IMG/VR virus record: IMGVR_UViG_3300020156_000029
Location: 1-64,000 of that record
DNA: 64,000 nucleotides
Direction: 5' to 3' (one strand)
From: a virus
Part shown: positions 27,910 to 34,195 of the stretch, in pieces
Position numbering within the stretch: the stretch's first letter is position 1
Layout: every line of letters begins with the position of its first letter
Position numbers and translations under genes: made by a program
Notes under the pieces: generated by a model
Databases searched by the model: none
Seen by the model: only the letters and a program-made list of their open reading frames with translations
Told to the model about the DNA's origin: nothing

Positions 27910-27950
27910 ACCCGTCCCGCGTGCGCGAAACCCCTCGGGCAAGGTGGTCT
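27910..27950 (+). promoter_or_regulatory. Phage promoter family site 4 (weak copy before lysis genes)
   Basis: Box ACCCGTCCCGCGTGC (27910-27924), 20-base spacer, TGGTCT (27945-27950), in the gap before the endolysin. It is the most divergent -10-like copy, but placement directly after a stop codon and the spacing agree with the others. Confidence 0.42.
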
Positions 27951-27966
27951 CATAGGAGATCGCCCC

Positions 27967-28467
27967 ATGGCCGAACCGAACTGGATGGCATACGCCCGCA
28001 CGCTGATCGGCCTGCGCGAGGTGCCCGGCGCGAAGCACAACCCGACGATCCTGGGCTGGGCCAAGAAGCTCGGCGCAAAGGTTCTCGGCATCAACGTCAC
28101 CGACGACGAGACGCCGTGGTGCGGCCTGTTCGTCGCGCACGTCATGGCGCAGTTCGGTCTTGGCGCGCCGCCGATCGCCGTCCGCGCGAAGGCCTGGCGC
28201 GGCTACGGCCGCACCCTGATCGGCCCGCGCCCCGGCTGCATCCTCGTATTCGAGCGTGAGGGCGGCGGTCACGTCGGCTTCTACGTCGGCGAGGACGACA
28301 CGCACCTTCACGTCCTGGGCGGCAATCAGGGCAACGCGGTCAGCATCACCCGTATCTCGAAGGGCCGCCTGTCGGCGATGGTCTGGCCGAATGGCGCGGC
28401 CCTCCCGGCGATCAAGGTTGTCCGCCTAAAGCCTGACGGCGCGCCGGTGTCGAGGACCGAGGCGTGA
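27967..28467 (+). CDS. Endolysin, NlpC/CHAP-like peptidase (TIGR02594 type)
   Basis: 166 residues. The TPWCGLFVAHVM segment carries the nucleophile Cys52 and GGGHVGFYVGED the partner His102, the arrangement of CHAP/NlpC-like amidases or peptidases often annotated TIGR02594. It should cut peptidoglycan peptides at lysis. There is no signal peptide, so it needs the holin. It is followed by a holin candidate and spanins with GTGA/TAATG overlaps. RBS TAGGAG. Confidence 0.85.
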   Translation: MAEPNWMAYARTLIGLREVPGAKHNPTILGWAKKLGAKVLGINVTDDETPWCGLFVAHVMAQFGLGAPPIAVRAKAWRGYGRTLIGPRPGCILVFEREGGGHVGFYVGEDDTHLHVLGGNQGNAVSITRISKGRLSAMVWPNGAALPAIKVVRLKPDGAPVSRTEA

Positions 28468-28796
28468 AGCTCTCCGACGCCCTCAAGGCGCTCCCTCTCA
28501 TTCGATTCGTGCTGATGCTCGGCGGTGGCGTGGCCGGCACAGTGGTCGCGGTGATCGGCGGCGTATGGCTGGCCTTGGGCCAGGACTTCCCGCACGCCGA
28601 AAACGTATGGCTGGCCCGTATCCAGTGGGTCGGCGCTCTCGGAATGCTGTTTGCCGCCTTTGGCATCGTGGCCATGATCACGCTGGCCTGGGGCAAGGTC
28701 ACGGGCCTGAAGGTCGGCAACGGCGCGGCCTCTGTTGAACTTGATTTCGACGAAGACGCCAAGACGACCGTCACGACCACGACGGAGGTTCAGTAA
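28464..28796 (+). CDS. Holin candidate with two membrane segments
   Basis: 110 residues, GTG start overlapping the endolysin stop. Two hydrophobic helices (about 13-37, VLMLGGGVAGTVVAVIGGVW; about 50-72, VGALGMLFAAFGIVAMITLA) and a polar, acidic C-terminus with a Thr run. Size, two-helix layout and neighbours (endolysin, spanins) fit a holin, but no family signature is visible. Confidence 0.65.
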   Translation: MKLSDALKALPLIRFVLMLGGGVAGTVVAVIGGVWLALGQDFPHAENVWLARIQWVGALGMLFAAFGIVAMITLAWGKVTGLKVGNGAASVELDFDEDAKTTVTTTTEVQ

Positions 28797-29230
28797 TGGC
28801 CAACCTCCTCTCCTTCGGCGGCTTCCTCCTCCGGCACTGGAAATGGATCGCGCTCGGCCTATCGGTGGTCGCGGTGTGGGGGCTGTGCGTCACCATCTCC
28901 TTTCTGCGAGGCCAGGTGGACGCGGCTAACGCGGCGCGCGACGGGGCGGTAGCCCGCGCCGAGCAAGCCGAGGCGAACTCCGCCGAGTGGCAGAAGGCGA
29001 ACGCCGACATGCGCCGTCTGGCGATCGAGGACGCCAAGGCCCGCGCGGCCGAAACCAAGGTCATCACCATCATTCGAGAACAGGCGTCCCAGGCACGCCA
29101 GGAGATTCAAGATGCGCCGGGCTCTGATGCTGGCTTCCGTTATTCCGACCCTGCTTATGGCTTCATGCGCCGGGAACCGGGTTCAGCCCAACGTGACACC
29201 GCCCCGACCCCTGCCGGCGTGGGTCGCTGA
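28796..29230 (+). CDS. Inner-membrane spanin (Rz-like)
   Basis: 144 residues with one N-terminal membrane helix (about 17-37, WIALGLSVVAVWGLCVTIS) followed by a periplasmic coiled coil (QVDAANAARDGAVARAEQAE...) and a Pro-rich end, the design of i-spanins. The o-spanin gene begins inside it in another frame. Start is within TAATG after the holin candidate. It would fuse inner and outer membranes at the last step of lysis. Confidence 0.82.
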   Translation: MANLLSFGGFLLRHWKWIALGLSVVAVWGLCVTISFLRGQVDAANAARDGAVARAEQAEANSAEWQKANADMRRLAIEDAKARAAETKVITIIREQASQARQEIQDAPGSDAGFRYSDPAYGFMRREPGSAQRDTAPTPAGVGR

Positions 29231-29402
29231 CGACTTCGTTTGCGGAGCCGAACCCGCCGTGCCGCCCCAGGAAACCACCAAGGCCGCCGCCGAGACCTAT
29301 CAGGTCGACACCCTCGAGTGGGGGCGCGTGTGTGCCGAGAAACTGACGCGCCGAGGTGATGACGCCCGCCGCTATGACCTGATCGACGAGGCCCCGAAGT
29401 GA
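29112..29402 (+). CDS. Outer-membrane spanin lipoprotein (Rz1-like), overlapping Rz
   Basis: 96 residues; the first 119 bases overlap the Rz-like gene in a different frame. A lipoprotein signal with lipobox LLMASC places Cys19 at the mature N-terminus, followed by a Pro-rich stretch (NVTPPRPLPAW) typical of o-spanins. It extends past the end of Rz by about 170 bases, longer than lambda Rz1. The last bases overlap the next gene (GTGA). Confidence 0.82.
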   Translation: MRRALMLASVIPTLLMASCAGNRVQPNVTPPRPLPAWVADDFVCGAEPAVPPQETTKAAAETYQVDTLEWGRVCAEKLTRRGDDARRYDLIDEAPK

Positions 29403-29716
29403 GTGAGTTTAGTTGGATGTTTTCGGCGGGGATGCTCGTGCTGACGGCACTCGGCATCTACGGCGGCTGGGCTGTCGGCCGCTACAAGGGCGAGAGCGCG
29501 CACGCGATGGCCAAGGCCGCCCAGGAGCGGGCCGACGCCGCGCACGCTGAACTGGCCAGCTACAAGACCGAGGTCGTCGCCAAGTTCGCCACGATCGAGA
29601 TGCTTCAGAAATCCGAGGACCGCGTCGCCGACGCCCTCAATCGGCTCGCCGACCGGCTCGACCGGCTCGTCGAGATGCGCCCAGCGCCTCGCACGCGCGC
29701 CACCCGCACGAAATAA
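29399..29716 (+). CDS. Membrane-anchored coiled-coil protein of the lysis cassette
   Basis: 105 residues; GTG start overlapping the Rz1 stop. One N-terminal membrane helix (MFSAGMLVLTALGIYGGWAVG), then a long charged coiled coil with Ala/Glu and Arg-x-x-Asp heptads (VADALNRLADRLDRLVEM). It could be an antiholin, a third lysis component or a pinholin-like anchor; the sequence does not decide. Confidence 0.6.
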   Translation: MSEFSWMFSAGMLVLTALGIYGGWAVGRYKGESAHAMAKAAQERADAAHAELASYKTEVVAKFATIEMLQKSEDRVADALNRLADRLDRLVEMRPAPRTRATRTK

Positions 29717-29718
29717 CC

Positions 29719-30930
29719 TTGAGCACCATCGACGAGAAGCTGAAGGACTACGCGACGCCGCGTCAGTCCGAGATCATCGACGCCCTTAACGCGGCGGCCG
29801 GCAACGAGAGCGCGGCGGCCCGCGCCCTGAGCGTGGCCCGCCAGACGGTGCAGAGCGCCGTGCGAGAGGTGAAGAAGAAGGCGGCACGGGCTGGCTATGC
29901 CCCCGGCCACTTCAAGGACGGCGTCGCCCCCGGTTACCTGATGGGGAAGGTGACGGTCCACCGCGACGCGGCTGGCCAGGTCGTCCAGACCTGGGAGCGC
30001 CAGTCGCCGGAGGAGGCCGATCGTCTCGCCGCCGTCCTCGAGGCGGTTCGCGAAGCGGCCGAAGACCTCCCCCGCCTCGCACCGCTGGCCGCGCCGGCGA
30101 GCACGCTGAAGCACCTCCTGAACCTCTACGTCTTCACGGACTACCACCTCGGCATGAGGGCCTGGGCGGAGGAGGGCGGCGCGGACTGGAACCTCGAGAT
30201 CGCCGAGCGGATGGTCGTCGAAGCGTTCGAGCACATGATCGCCTCGGCCCCGGCCGCTCGGGTCGGCTTCATCGGCCAGCTTGGCGACTTCCTGCACTTC
30301 GATTCGCTCCTGGCGGTGACGCCGACGAGCCGGCACGTCCTTGACGCCTCGTCGCACTACAAGGAGGTCGTCCGCGCCGCCATCCGCATCATGCGGCGGC
30401 TGATCGACTTTGCGCTCCACCGGCACGAGGAGGTCGTCGTCCTGGCGGCCGAGGGGAATCACGACCTGATCGGCGGCGGTGTCTGGCTCCCCGAGCTTGT
30501 CCGCGCGCTCTACGAGAACGAGCCCCGCGTCACGATCGTCGACAGCGCCACGCCCTACTACGCCTATGAGTGGGGCTCGACGATGCTGGCCTTCCATCAC
30601 GGCCACATGAAGAAGCTCGAGACCCTCCCGCTCGTCTTCGCCGAGCGCTACGCCGAGATGTGGGGCCGCACCAAGAAGCGCTACGCCCACGCCGGCCACT
30701 ACCACCACGAGGTCGAGAAGAAGGACGTCGGAGGGATGCGGGTCACCCAGCACCCGACCCTGGCCCCGAACGACAGCCACTCGGCGCGCGGCGGCTATGC
30801 GGCGAATCAACAGACCTCGGTCATCACCTATCACGAGCGCTTCGGGAAGGTGGCTGAGAACGTGGTGACGCCCGAGATGCTGACGGGCTTCGACGAGCCG
30901 GTGGGCGCGGGACGGCTGGGGCTGCGGTGA
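29719..30930 (+). CDS. Calcineurin-like metallophosphoesterase with N-terminal DNA-binding-like region
   Basis: 403 residues from a TTG start. Residues 10-60 look like a small HTH (AAGNESAAARALSVARQTVQSAVREV). The C-terminal 270 residues carry the dimetal phosphoesterase motifs in order: FTDYHLG (D-x-H), GDFLHFD (GD), GNHDLIG (GNHD), FHHGH and AGHYHHE. Related phage proteins occur widely near terminase or lysis genes; the substrate is unknown (DNA ends or nucleotides are possible). It overlaps the next gene by one base. Confidence 0.8.
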   Translation: MSTIDEKLKDYATPRQSEIIDALNAAAGNESAAARALSVARQTVQSAVREVKKKAARAGYAPGHFKDGVAPGYLMGKVTVHRDAAGQVVQTWERQSPEEADRLAAVLEAVREAAEDLPRLAPLAAPASTLKHLLNLYVFTDYHLGMRAWAEEGGADWNLEIAERMVVEAFEHMIASAPAARVGFIGQLGDFLHFDSLLAVTPTSRHVLDASSHYKEVVRAAIRIMRRLIDFALHRHEEVVVLAAEGNHDLIGGGVWLPELVRALYENEPRVTIVDSATPYYAYEWGSTMLAFHHGHMKKLETLPLVFAERYAEMWGRTKKRYAHAGHYHHEVEKKDVGGMRVTQHPTLAPNDSHSARGGYAANQQTSVITYHERFGKVAENVVTPEMLTGFDEPVGAGRLGLR

Positions 30931-31253
30931 TGATCAAGCTGGCCATCTCCTTCGCCCTGGCCGTCGCAACGGCCGCTCCCGTGACCCAATACGTCTCGCT
31001 CCCGCCGTCCGAGTTTCAGGGCGGCGCTCCCATCGCAGTCAGGCTGATCACCGGCCCGCGCGCCGACATCGACCCCGCGTGCAAGTTCCTGGGCGGCCAG
31101 GTCGGGCCGGGCATGGTCATCGCGGCCTGTTACAAGAACGGCGTCATCGTCGCGCCCGATCCGTGCGACCCGTTCTTCGCCGGCGAGAAGTTCGCGGACC
31201 TGATGTGCCACGAGATCGGGCACGCGCGGGGTTGGAGCCACGAGGTCGAGTAG
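30930..31253 (+). CDS. Small secreted protein with HExxHxxGxxH zinc motif
   Basis: 107 residues. A short signal peptide (MIKLAISFALAVATAAP) precedes a domain with four Cys and, at the very end, MCHEIGHARGWSHEVE: His94, Glu95, His98 and His104 make the complete metzincin-type zinc site HExxHxxGxxH. The enzyme would be very small, and only three residues follow the motif, so a normal metzincin Met-turn is absent. A GTG at 30927 is an alternative start. It ends the left arm, just upstream of the RNA locus. A periplasmic peptidase is possible; activity is unproven. Confidence 0.65.
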   Translation: MIKLAISFALAVATAAPVTQYVSLPPSEFQGGAPIAVRLITGPRADIDPACKFLGGQVGPGMVIAACYKNGVIVAPDPCDPFFAGEKFADLMCHEIGHARGWSHEVE

Positions 31254-31255
31254 CG

Positions 31256-31295
31256 ACCCAACCCGCCCCGCGCTTCGGGCGGGCCGCGCTATCGT
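31256..31295 (+). promoter_or_regulatory. Phage promoter family site 5 (before RNA locus)
   Basis: Box ACCCAACCCGCCCCG (31256-31270), 19-base spacer, TATCGT (31290-31295). The box overlaps a perfect CCCGCCC/GGGCGGG hairpin (31262-31283). It points into the non-coding RNA region. Confidence 0.58.
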
Positions 31296-31396
31296 TCTCT
31301 CGTCACCCCGGCCACGCGGACAGCCCTCGACCTCTCCTGCGATTGTGGCTCTCGTCCCGCTGAATGTCGGGGTGACACCCCCCAAGAAAATAGTCC

Positions 31397-31424
31397 TTGA
31401 CGCGGGAATGTGACCCGTTATGGT
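31397..31424 (+). promoter_or_regulatory. Sigma-70-type promoter of the tmRNA gene
   Basis: TTGACG (31397-31402), 16-base spacer, TATGGT (31419-31424); predicted start near 31431, just before the P2 strand of the tmRNA acceptor piece. It lacks the GGAATAAAA repeat of the early promoters, so it may be constitutive. Confidence 0.6.
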
Positions 31425-31425
31425 G

Positions 31426-31735
31426 TTGCTTGTTCGGGTCTGGACACGGGTGCGAATCCCGTCACCTCCACCACGAACGCACAGACGGGGGATCGCTCCC
31501 CGTCGCCAGAGAGCGAAGCTGGCGGCATCTGAACCGGACTGTGCGTTCTTGATGGGGGTGATTAGTTTCGACAGGCCCAGGGCGCGGTAGCCAATCCGCA
31601 CACATTGAACTGTGAACGACAACTACGACCTGTCTCAGGCCATCGCGGCCTAAGCGGAGCCCGCCGAGGGCTTGGCAACAGAACCTCGGCACCTCATTCG
31701 GGCCTCGGCCCGCATCGCGCAGACCCCGCGTCGTA
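31426..31735 (+). ncRNA. ssrA: Phage-encoded circularly permuted two-piece tmRNA
   Basis: Acceptor piece first: P2 strand GGGTCTG (31436-31442), T arm ACGGG-TGCGAAT-CCCGT (31446-31462), acceptor strand CACCTCC (31463-31469), A and encoded CCA (31471-31473). An intervening segment closed by a 10-bp GAACGCACAG/CTGTGCGTTC helix (31475-31484/31539-31548) follows, to be removed. The coding piece begins GGGGGTG (31554-31560; 7 pairs with CACCTCC, one G-U), then ATTAGTTTCGACAGG, the tmRNA D-loop signature, and P2 CAGGCCC (31572-31578; 7 pairs). The tag frame from GTG 31612 reads VNDNYDLSQAIAA then TAA (31651-31653); the true resume codon may be this or the one before. An H-type pseudoknot follows (AGCCC 31658-31662/GGGCT 31668-31672; GCCGA 31663-31667/TCGGC 31686-31690). 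The permuted two-piece form is characteristic of alphaproteobacteria. The 3' end is approximate. Confidence 0.88.
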
Positions 31736-32247
31736 GGGTCGACGGCCGAGAGAGAACGGCAAGCGCCGAGGGTCTACTCCCCCTCGATTGACGGGCTCGC
31801 AGGCCCCGGAGAGCGCGATGTCTGCGGATTATTCGCCCGAGAGGGCGTCCGATGAGTGGAGAGCGACCACTCCTTCCCGAGCCCAGGGAGTAGCACGCTC
31901 AGAGGGTGACCCGAGAGGGAGCGCCGGCTAGGAGCTTGCCGGTAGAGGGGTGGATTAGCTGGGATTCAAAACCCTGGCTTCGTCCACCCCTCGATCCAGT
32001 TGCCCCTTGGGCGAGGCCGCCAGCCGGAGGCGGGTTAGAAGTGGATGGACGTGGGGCCTTAGGGCCTTGGTGAGATGTCGTGAAAGGGCGGCGGTCGGTC
32101 CTGGGTTCGATTCCCAGTGCGGAGGCAACTCCGCGTAGCTCAGCCTGGTAGAGCAACCGCGACAGCCGCGCGACAAGGCCGGGCATCACCCGGCGGGCGT
32201 TACAGTAAGCGGCCCGCAAGGCCCCGGTCTTCGGATCGGGGCCTTCT
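31721..32247 (+). ncRNA. Large structured RNA region downstream of tmRNA (class unknown)
   Basis: No credible protein gene, but dense long complementarities: AGACCC 31721-31726/GGGTCT 31770-31775; CTACTCCC 31774-31781/GGGAGTAG 31886-31893 enclosing GGGCTCG 31793-31799/CGAGCCC 31878-31884; CGCCC-GAGA-GGGCG 31834-31847; GAGTGG 31854-31859/CCACTC 31867-31872; CCGGC 31924-31928/GCCGG 31938-31942; a 10-bp GAGGGGTGGA 31945-31954/TCCACCCCTC 31983-31992; CCGCC 32017-32021/GGCGG 32029-32033; GGGGCCTT 32053-32060/AAGGCCCC 32218-32225, the last enclosing a permuted tRNA-like domain. It ends at a UUCG terminator hairpin. Large ornate phage RNAs (GOLLD, ROOL) near tRNAs are a precedent, but I cannot assign it to one. 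Confidence 0.6.
32091..32160 (+). ncRNA. Circularly permuted tRNA-like domain with acceptor stem capped by GCAA
   Basis: Every tRNA arm is present but the 3' half precedes the 5' half: anticodon-stem strand GCGGT (32091-32095), 5-base variable loop, T arm CTGGG-TTCGATT-CCCAG (32101-32117), acceptor TGCGGAG (32118-32124), GCAA (32125-32128), acceptor CTCCGCG (32129-32135), TA, D arm GCTC-AGCCTGGTA-GAGC (32138-32154), A26, anticodon-stem strand ACCGC (32156-32160). Acceptor 7 bp (one G-U), D stem 4, anticodon stem 5, T stem 5 with canonical loop sizes. The anticodon loop is replaced by an opening into the surrounding RNA, and there is no canonical U33-anticodon sequence. The topology equals that of the permuted tmRNA upstream. 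Confidence 0.75.
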
Positions 32248-32250
32248 CCT
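32218..32250 (+). terminator. Intrinsic terminator of the RNA locus
   Basis: Twelve-pair stem AAGGCCCCGGTC-TTCG-GATCGGGGCCTT (32218-32245) with a UUCG tetraloop, followed by a weak pyrimidine run TCTCCTTATAT. Its 5' arm also pairs with 32053-32060, so terminator and RNA-domain closure compete. Confidence 0.65.
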
Positions 32251-32633
32251 TATATATGAGAGCCTCGCTTTAGACAGGCGCGGCGTCTGGCCATCGTGAC
32301 ACAATAGGCGCTCAAGCCGTCCGTCCCTCGCGATGATCCCAGGTCGCCGACAGGATCGCCCAACTAGGCCGTGGGGTGCGGGAGCTTTCAAACGTGGCGC
32401 TGCGGCGATCGAGCGGCGACCCCATCCCGAGGGCGGAAAACCGGGCGCTGGCTCCCAGCGAAAGTCGACGGCCCATTTGGCGGCCATGCCGGCAACAAGC
32501 ACGAGGGGCGGCCCGCACCTGGCGGGGAATGCTTCGGCCACGGCCCGACACGGGAGTCGCCCCTCGACCTTCTTGGCCCAACCGAACCACCGGATTAATC
32601 CAGAACGTCAGCCTAGCGCGCGGACCCGTTCTG
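32251..32633 (+). other. Non-coding stretch with further RNA structure
   Basis: Open frames here on both strands lack ribosome sites and recognisable sequence. Helices include CGCTGG-CTC-CCAGCG (near 32446) and a perfect 9-bp CGAGGGGCG 32502-32510/CGCCCCTCG 32558-32566 enclosing CCCG/CGGG hairpins. It could be another RNA or remnants of one. Nothing more specific can be supported. Confidence 0.4.
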
Positions 32634-32836
32634 TTTTACAGTGCTCTATCGGCTCCTAGTGCGGGCAGGAGCCGGGTTTTACACCTAAGTCGTTGAGAAA
32701 CCACGTATGTTATCAGCTTCCCAAGCTGAATGTCGTGGGTTCGATTCCCATCGCCCGCTCCAAAATCCCTAGACATTAGAACGACATAGCTCGGTGGTCA
32801 TTTCGGCCAACGCCCGAGTTTTACACCGATTTTACA
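32634..32836 (+). other. attP: attP: tRNA-Gly(CCC) 3' end flanked by integrase arm-type repeats
   Basis: Positions 32713-32762 reproduce the 3' part of a tRNA-Gly(CCC): anticodon stem TCAGC/GCTGA with loop TTCCCAA, T arm GTGGG-TTCGATT-CCCAT, acceptor CGCCCGC, T, CCA. The 5' half is absent, as expected for a phage that restores the host tRNA gene on integration. Four copies of TTTTACA lie at 32634-32640, 32677-32683 (left) and 32819-32825, 32830-32836 (right), matching arm-type integrase sites. The integrase gene is 1.9 kb to the right. Confidence 0.82.
32650..32680 (+). terminator. Terminator-like hairpin left of the att core
   Basis: CGGCTCCT (32650-32657)/AGGAGCCG (32667-32674) followed by GGTTTT. 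The T run doubles as the start of an arm-type TTTTACA repeat. It could stop rightward transcription from the RNA locus before attP. Confidence 0.5.
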
Positions 32837-32872
32837 GGTCTATGATTTGTTCTGTTCGCGGTTCGATCTCCG

Positions 32873-32921
32873 TTGACGACGGAATAAAACGGTGTATGCA
32901 ATGACACATCGTTTCATTCCC
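32873..32921 (+). promoter_or_regulatory. Early promoter with two operator-like repeats
   Basis: TTGACG (32873-32878), 16-base spacer containing GGAATAAAAC (32881-32890), TATGCA (32895-32900); a second, inverted copy GTTTCATTCC lies at 32911-32920. It drives the + strand small-gene operon from 32935. Confidence 0.68.
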
Positions 32922-32934
32922 AACGGATTTTCAG

Positions 32935-33516
32935 ATGACCGAGAGACTTCAGTCCGGCGACGCCCGAGTCGGGGACGTCGTCACGCCACTTAGCTCAATC
33001 TCGCAGCATGAAGCGGAGCCCCGATTCAGGGCCGGCGAGCGGCTCACGGTGACAGCCGCGTCCGCACGTTCCGCACTCCTGACGGTGATGGACGATGGCG
33101 GAAAGAGCGGAACTTGGTCCTGCTCATGCTTTCGGTTCGTCGAGCCGAGGTCGGCCGAGCAGCTTCTCCACCGCGCACTCGGAGATGTCATTGAGGCGCT
33201 CGCGCCCCTGACGGTGGTGGGCCGCCCCGTCGTCTCGCTGGATACGGCGCTGACCTCGGCAGTCGCAAAAGCCAACACCCTCCTCGAACAAGGGCCGGGC
33301 AGCGAGGTCGCGGATTTGCGCGCGGCGCTGCAAGCTGAATGGGCCTGGCACGAACTGCGCTGGGATTTGGCTCTCGACGAAGCCCGTGAATGCTCTCATC
33401 GCGAGGAGAAGGGCGCGGCGGCCTCGGCGGCGCGGTCGGCGAACAAGCACCGGGAGCGCATGGACGCGATCGAGGCCGTGTTGCCGCGCCAGGCTCGGCA
33501 GGCGGAGGCGGCGTGA
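32935..33516 (+). CDS. Hypothetical early protein with SH3-like N-terminal module
   Basis: 193 residues. The start ARVGDVVTPLSSIS...FRAGERLTV resembles the repeated VGDVV modules of the protein encoded at 56146-57576, so the two share a domain. The rest is helical (QAEWAWHELRWDLALDEAREC...). First gene after the operator-bearing promoter. Not recognised functionally. ATGA-type overlap with the next gene. Confidence 0.72.
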   Translation: MTERLQSGDARVGDVVTPLSSISQHEAEPRFRAGERLTVTAASARSALLTVMDDGGKSGTWSCSCFRFVEPRSAEQLLHRALGDVIEALAPLTVVGRPVVSLDTALTSAVAKANTLLEQGPGSEVADLRAALQAEWAWHELRWDLALDEARECSHREEKGAAASAARSANKHRERMDAIEAVLPRQARQAEAA

Positions 33517-33800
33517 TGCTGGTCGAGGAACTCCGCAAGGCGCTCGCCAAAATGCCCGGCGAGATGAACGTCTATCTCACCGGCGGCAACGGCATCGCCT
33601 CCGCCAAGCACCTGTTCAAACTCAACCTCGTCGGCGTTGAACAGTCGTGCGAACTTCGGACCTATTTCGAGGACCACACGCCCGACATGCAGGACTCGTT
33701 GATCGAGAGGCACACTGGATTCAACACCCGCGAGGAGTTGATCGACGCCTACAAGAAGCTTGTCGAGGCGCAGACGAAATCGGCAGAGCCCGCCCGATGA
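33516..33800 (+). CDS. Hypothetical early protein, 94 residues
   Basis: Start overlaps the previous stop (TGATG), and the end overlaps the next ATG. The beginning MLVEELRKALAKMPGEMNVYLTGG has the pattern of small phage proteins that start with a helix followed by a beta strand; no family name can be given. Confidence 0.7.
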   Translation: MLVEELRKALAKMPGEMNVYLTGGNGIASAKHLFKLNLVGVEQSCELRTYFEDHTPDMQDSLIERHTGFNTREELIDAYKKLVEAQTKSAEPAR

Positions 33801-34195
33801 CCGACCGCTACCTCCTGATGAAGCGCGGCCTCTACTATCGGCCCGACGCCATGGGCTACACCGGAATCAGGGACAACGCCGGCCGCTATCCGAAGGCCGA
33901 GGCGGAGACCCACGTCCACCCCGAGTCGGGCGTGACGATGATCCCCGAGGGCCGCGCGGACGAGTTTTCGCCGGCGTGCTGCGACGACCTGGCGCGCGAT
34001 CACCTGAAGAAACAACGGGACGACTTGCGGGCGGCGCTGGACCTGGCGCTGATCCGCCTCGGCGCGCTCGAGCCGGGTGACAGCCGGGCGGTCAGCGACG
34101 AGTTCGTCGCCATGGCCGCCGCTGGCACGCCGCACCACAACGACGAGGGGCGCGAGATCATCCGGCGCGCGATCGAGAGGGAGTCCGCCCGATGA
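33797..34195 (+). CDS. Hypothetical protein, 132 residues
   Basis: Starts MTDRYLLMKRGLYYRPDAMGYTGIRDNAGRY in an ATGA overlap. The N-terminal module (YYRPDAxGYTxxxxxAGRY) occurs in small phage proteins whose function is unknown; the C-terminal half is helical and contains HHNDEGREIIRRAIERE. Confidence 0.7.
   Translation: MTDRYLLMKRGLYYRPDAMGYTGIRDNAGRYPKAEAETHVHPESGVTMIPEGRADEFSPACCDDLARDHLKKQRDDLRAALDLALIRLGALEPGDSRAVSDEFVAMAAAGTPHHNDEGREIIRRAIERESAR

Noticed and set aside
31554-31995. One-piece tmRNA using CACCCCT at 31986-31992 as the acceptor 3' strand
   Set aside because: The pairing is possible, but no T arm directly precedes it and no CCA follows in register; the upstream CACCTCC-ACCA with a proper T arm and the P2 match fit the permuted form.
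31721-32250. Circularly permuted group I or group II intron flanking the tRNA-like exons
   Set aside because: No U at a 5' splice position for a group I P1 wobble, no recognisable P7 segment, no GUGYG and no domain V. Other RNA architectures fit better.
32333-32659. Protein-coding frames in the RNA/attP region, including 32200-32541 on the minus strand
   Set aside because: No ribosome sites, no recognisable sequence, overlapping frames on both strands, and strong inverted repeats instead.
32660-32762. Complete tRNA-Gly(CCC) gene
   Set aside because: Anticodon arm, T arm, acceptor 3' strand and CCA are present, but there is no D arm and the only upstream GCGGGC is the loop of a terminator-like hairpin 46 bases too far away. 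It is the attP copy of the tRNA 3' end.
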